Shown one piece after another: positions 61,729 to 64,000 of a DNA stretch of 64,000 nucleotides (position 1 is its first letter; the number at the start of each line of letters is the position of its first letter). Under the pieces are notes generated by a model. The model saw only the letters and a program-made list of their open reading frames with translations. It was not told where the DNA came from and did no database searches. The position numbers and the translations under genes are program-made. The stretch is from contig NZ_JALAHI010000049.1 in the NCBI RefSeq assembly GCF_022711995.1, forward strand, positions 1 to 64,000. Reading direction: 5' to 3'. The stretch comes from Enterococcus sp. (GTDB taxonomy: Bacteria > Bacillota > Bacilli > Lactobacillales > Enterococcaceae).

Positions 61729-63930
61729 TTATTCGCTCAATTTGAATGTGATCGTTTGATCCTTGATTTCCTCATACGGTGACAGACTTTGTGAAACACA
61801 ATACCCATCGCCTTCAAATTTGACATCAACATCCAACATCTTGCCTAACTTGACGATATCGGCTTTTGACCAGGAGGTCGTATCAGGCATATAAACTTTG
61901 TCACTATCTGTCAGTAAAAGAACTCGCTCCCCGGGTAATACGGTTGATCCCGTATCCAAGGATTGATCGATGACCGTATTGCCATCTCCTAGTACAACTG
62001 GCGCTAAGCCAAGTTTTTGCACATCACTTGCTGCTGTCGTTGTATCTAATTTCCGGTAATCGTTCACTGTCACTTTCTGACTCGATTCTGTTGTTGTGTC
62101 TTCTAACGTAGCTTTCTTTAAATCCATCACACGTTTCATCAACGGATTGGCGATTTTTGCCAATGCGTCACTGTCATGTGTTTTTGGTAGTTTGATCGTT
62201 AAATACAGAATGTATTCTGGGTCTTCGGAAGGAACCATTTCGACGATGGAATAAAGGTAGTTGGAATCGCCAGACAAGTATTTTCCCGTTTTCGGATCTG
62301 CGACTTGGGCAGTCCCGGTTTTGGCCGAGATATTATACCCCGGTACACTATAGACACCATAGGCACTTCCGTAATTTTCACTTTCTACCACATCTCGCAT
62401 ATATTCTCGAACTTTGGTCGCGGCTGTTTCAGTGATTGGATGGCCAACAACTTCCGGCTGAGTGATGGTTTCTTCGCCAGTTTCATTATCGACGATTTTA
62501 CTGATGAACTGCGGCTTAACCATTGTTCCGTTATTTGCTACGGCAGAAAAAGCCTGCATCATTTGAAAATTCGTGACACCAATAGCTTGACCAAAAGAGG
62601 TCATGGCTTGACTGACCGGATTATTTTCCGGCATGATCCCGGTATTTTCATTTGGTAAACCTGAGTAAGTGCTGCGTCCGAAACCAAACTGTTGCAAGTA
62701 TTGTTGCCAGCGGTCAGTCATCCGTTGTTCCAACGTGACCATCCCAATATTACTGGACCAAGAAAGAGCTTGACGCATCGTCAATGTCCCTTTTTGTCCA
62801 AAGTCCCAGTCATTGATGGTGGCATCGTACAGTTTCAACCCATTAGGACTTGGGGTGAAGGTTTCATTCTCATTGAATATTCCTTGATCGATAGCAGCCG
62901 CAGTGGTTAAAACTTTCATGGTTGAGCCCGGTTCATAGTTGTCTTCCACCAACAAATTCTGCCATGTCTTGATGGTACTTAAATCATCTGGATCATAGGT
63001 TGGTCGTTGCGCCATCGCTTCGATTTCCCCTGTTTTTGCATTCATTAATGTGGCGGTCAAATCTTCTGGTTCGTATTCTTTGAACACTTTATCCATCAAT
63101 GTTTCCAAATAACTTTGGATCCGACTATCAATCGTGGTATAGATATCTTTGCCATCCACTGCGGCAACAGATTCTGCCACCGTTCCAGGGAGGGGATTTT
63201 GATTGTTATCCTTTTGATAAACGATCTTTCCGTCTGTTCCAGATAACACATCATCGTAAGCCGCTTCTAGCCCCGTTTTCCCAACTAGTCCAGAAGAGTT
63301 ATTTTCTTCATCTTCAGCCAAAGCATAGCCAATAAAATGGGAAGAAAAAATACCATTTGGATACATTCTGGAAGGATTGTCCGTAAAATAAAGACCAGCG
63401 ATTCCTTCTTTTTTCATCGCATCTTCGATGGCAGTCTTTTTCTCCAGCGTCATTTTATTCCCTTGACTGCCAAAAGAAACCTGCCATTTTTCTTCTTTTA
63501 GGCCATTTTTCAAAATCGTGACAGCTTCATTCTGATCGATGCCTAGTTGCTCGTTTAGAATTTTGGCTAATTTCGTAAAGTTTTTTTCTTCAGCGTATAG
63601 ATTTTTCTTGCCACTCACGTAGGATTTTGACAAGATCGCATAGACAGAATAAGAAGTCGCATCTTCTGCAATGGCGATCCCGTTGCGATCATAGATCGTG
63701 CCGCGCTTTGCTTTGACCACTTCACTTCCTTGATAAAGGCTTTTGGTTTTTTCAGCTAATGAAGTCCCAGCCACATCTCCAACGATCACTATGTAACTCA
63801 AACGCGTGACAAACAAAAAGAACAATCCAATACTCGTAGCAAAGAGAATAATACCTACTTTTTTGCGATTGTTCGTTGTAGTTTGATTTTTCTTTTTCAA
63901 GTATTGCTTGAATTTATCTGTTAGCTTCAT
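61729..63930 (-). CDS. ftsI: Class B penicillin-binding protein (PBP2X/FtsI type) with PASTA domains
   Basis: This septal transpeptidase cross-links new peptidoglycan with FtsW and DivIB/FtsL. The 733-aa protein has a membrane helix (residues about 25-50), the dimerisation domain (AKRGTIYDRNGIAIAED), the transpeptidase with Ser336 in GSTMK, SSN at 392-394 and KTGTAQ later, and two C-terminal PASTA domains from about residue 620 (VTVNDYRKLDTTTAASDVQKLGL). In enterococci it is called PbpC or PBP2X. ftsL overlaps by none: its stop codon abuts this start. Confidence 0.96.
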   Translation of the reverse strand: MKLTDKFKQYLKKKNQTTTNNRKKVGIILFATSIGLFFLFVTRLSYIVIVGDVAGTSLAEKTKSLYQGSEVVKAKRGTIYDRNGIAIAEDATSYSVYAILSKSYVSGKKNLYAEEKNFTKLAKILNEQLGIDQNEAVTILKNGLKEEKWQVSFGSQGNKMTLEKKTAIEDAMKKEGIAGLYFTDNPSRMYPNGIFSSHFIGYALAEDEENNSSGLVGKTGLEAAYDDVLSGTDGKIVYQKDNNQNPLPGTVAESVAAVDGKDIYTTIDSRIQSYLETLMDKVFKEYEPEDLTATLMNAKTGEIEAMAQRPTYDPDDLSTIKTWQNLLVEDNYEPGSTMKVLTTAAAIDQGIFNENETFTPSPNGLKLYDATINDWDFGQKGTLTMRQALSWSSNIGMVTLEQRMTDRWQQYLQQFGFGRSTYSGLPNENTGIMPENNPVSQAMTSFGQAIGVTNFQMMQAFSAVANNGTMVKPQFISKIVDNETGEETITQPEVVGHPITETAATKVREYMRDVVESENYGSAYGVYSVPGYNISAKTGTAQVADPKTGKYLSGDSNYLYSIVEMVPSEDPEYILYLTIKLPKTHDSDALAKIANPLMKRVMDLKKATLEDTTTESSQKVTVNDYRKLDTTTAASDVQKLGLAPVVLGDGNTVIDQSLDTGSTVLPGERVLLLTDSDKVYMPDTTSWSKADIVKLGKMLDVDVKFEGDGYCVSQSLSPYEEIKDQTITFKLSE

Positions 63931-64000
63931 TTAATCCACTTTCCTTAAATTGTCATTATCGATCGACAATCCATTATCCTCAGCAACCTTTTTGATACGC
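63931..64000 (-). CDS. ftsL: Cell-division protein FtsL, C-terminal end (runs off the window)
   Basis: Only 22 codons and the stop are visible: RIKKVAEDNGLSIDNDN then LRKVD, ending TAA directly before the PBP start. Position (just upstream of the PBP2X gene, minus strand) and the tail after a coiled coil are those of FtsL, the bitopic partner of DivIB and DivIC. The membrane and coiled-coil parts are beyond the window. Identity rests on position and the short tail. Confidence 0.75.
   Translation of the reverse strand, partial: RIKKVAEDNGLSIDNDNLRKVD

Overview
The window looks like a chromosomal segment of an Enterococcus. The evidence is the order of the division and wall cluster (ftsL-pbp2X-mraY-murD-murG-divIB-ftsA-ftsZ-yggS-sepF-yggT-ylmH-divIVA-ileS), a copYZB copper operon of the E. 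hirae type, low-GC Firmicute codon use with strong AAGGAG ribosome binding sites, and a Tn916-family element. The presence of gltBD and an apparently moderate GC content by eye (not computed) would suit a species outside E. faecalis, possibly the casseliflavus/gallinarum side. The species call is a guess.

Layout. (1) 1-5.7 kb is the terminal part of a Tn916-like integrative conjugative element (ICE), read on the minus strand. It has the start of the FtsK/SpoIIIE coupling protein (Orf21-like), a 114-aa unknown protein, the YdcP pair (Orf22- and Orf23-like), a 1075-aa wall-anchored thioester/SpaA-type adhesin as cargo, and a protein built of homing-endonuclease-associated repeats. The element stops close to the 3' end of rplS. 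(2) 6.0-10.3 kb is the ribosome/tRNA-modification cluster rplS-trmD-rimM and khpA-rpsP, interrupted by a GNAT, a lipoprotein and a small membrane protein. (3) 10.5-15.3 kb is a patchwork: FMN reductase, a frameshifted dihydrofolate-reductase-family gene, tag, a GntR-ABC exporter operon and a CsbD-like protein. (4) 15.6-17.9 kb is ffh-ylxM-DUF523. (5) 18-23.6 kb has a PhoP/PhoR-like two-component system, a secreted GH25 muramidase and pstS, which has a clear four-repeat Pho box upstream. (6) 23.7-31.4 kb has an 82-bp tandem repeat, an aminotransferase, a DUF2087 regulator, an orphan Phd/YefM-like protein, copYZB with its operator, galM and an IscA-fold protein. (7) 31.4-41.9 kb has tagO-brkB-map, flavodoxin, a long inverted-repeat element, a TetR regulator, pepS, an mntR-type regulator with zwf, and pdxK-ECF transporter-UPF0340. 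(8) 41.9-47.8 kb is gltBD. (9) 48.1-64 kb is ileS with its T-box, then the division and wall (dcw) cluster.

How the genes work together. The dcw block makes lipid II (mraY, murD, murG) and assembles the septum (ftsL, divIB, PBP2X, ftsA, ftsZ, sepF, divIVA). ffh, ylxM, rpsP, rimM, trmD and rplS serve protein export and ribosome/tRNA maturation. The Pho box joins pstS to the neighbouring two-component system, and the cop box joins CopY to copZ and copB.

No wholly new system such as CRISPR or a defence island was found. The observations I rate highest are the ICE end with adhesin and repeat-only HNH-associated protein at rplS, two dcw genes (divIB and yggT) whose best starts are the rare codons ATC and ATT, a 164-bp inverted-repeat element, the 82-bp tandem repeat, an orphan antitoxin-like fusion and a single-base frameshift in a homopolymer.
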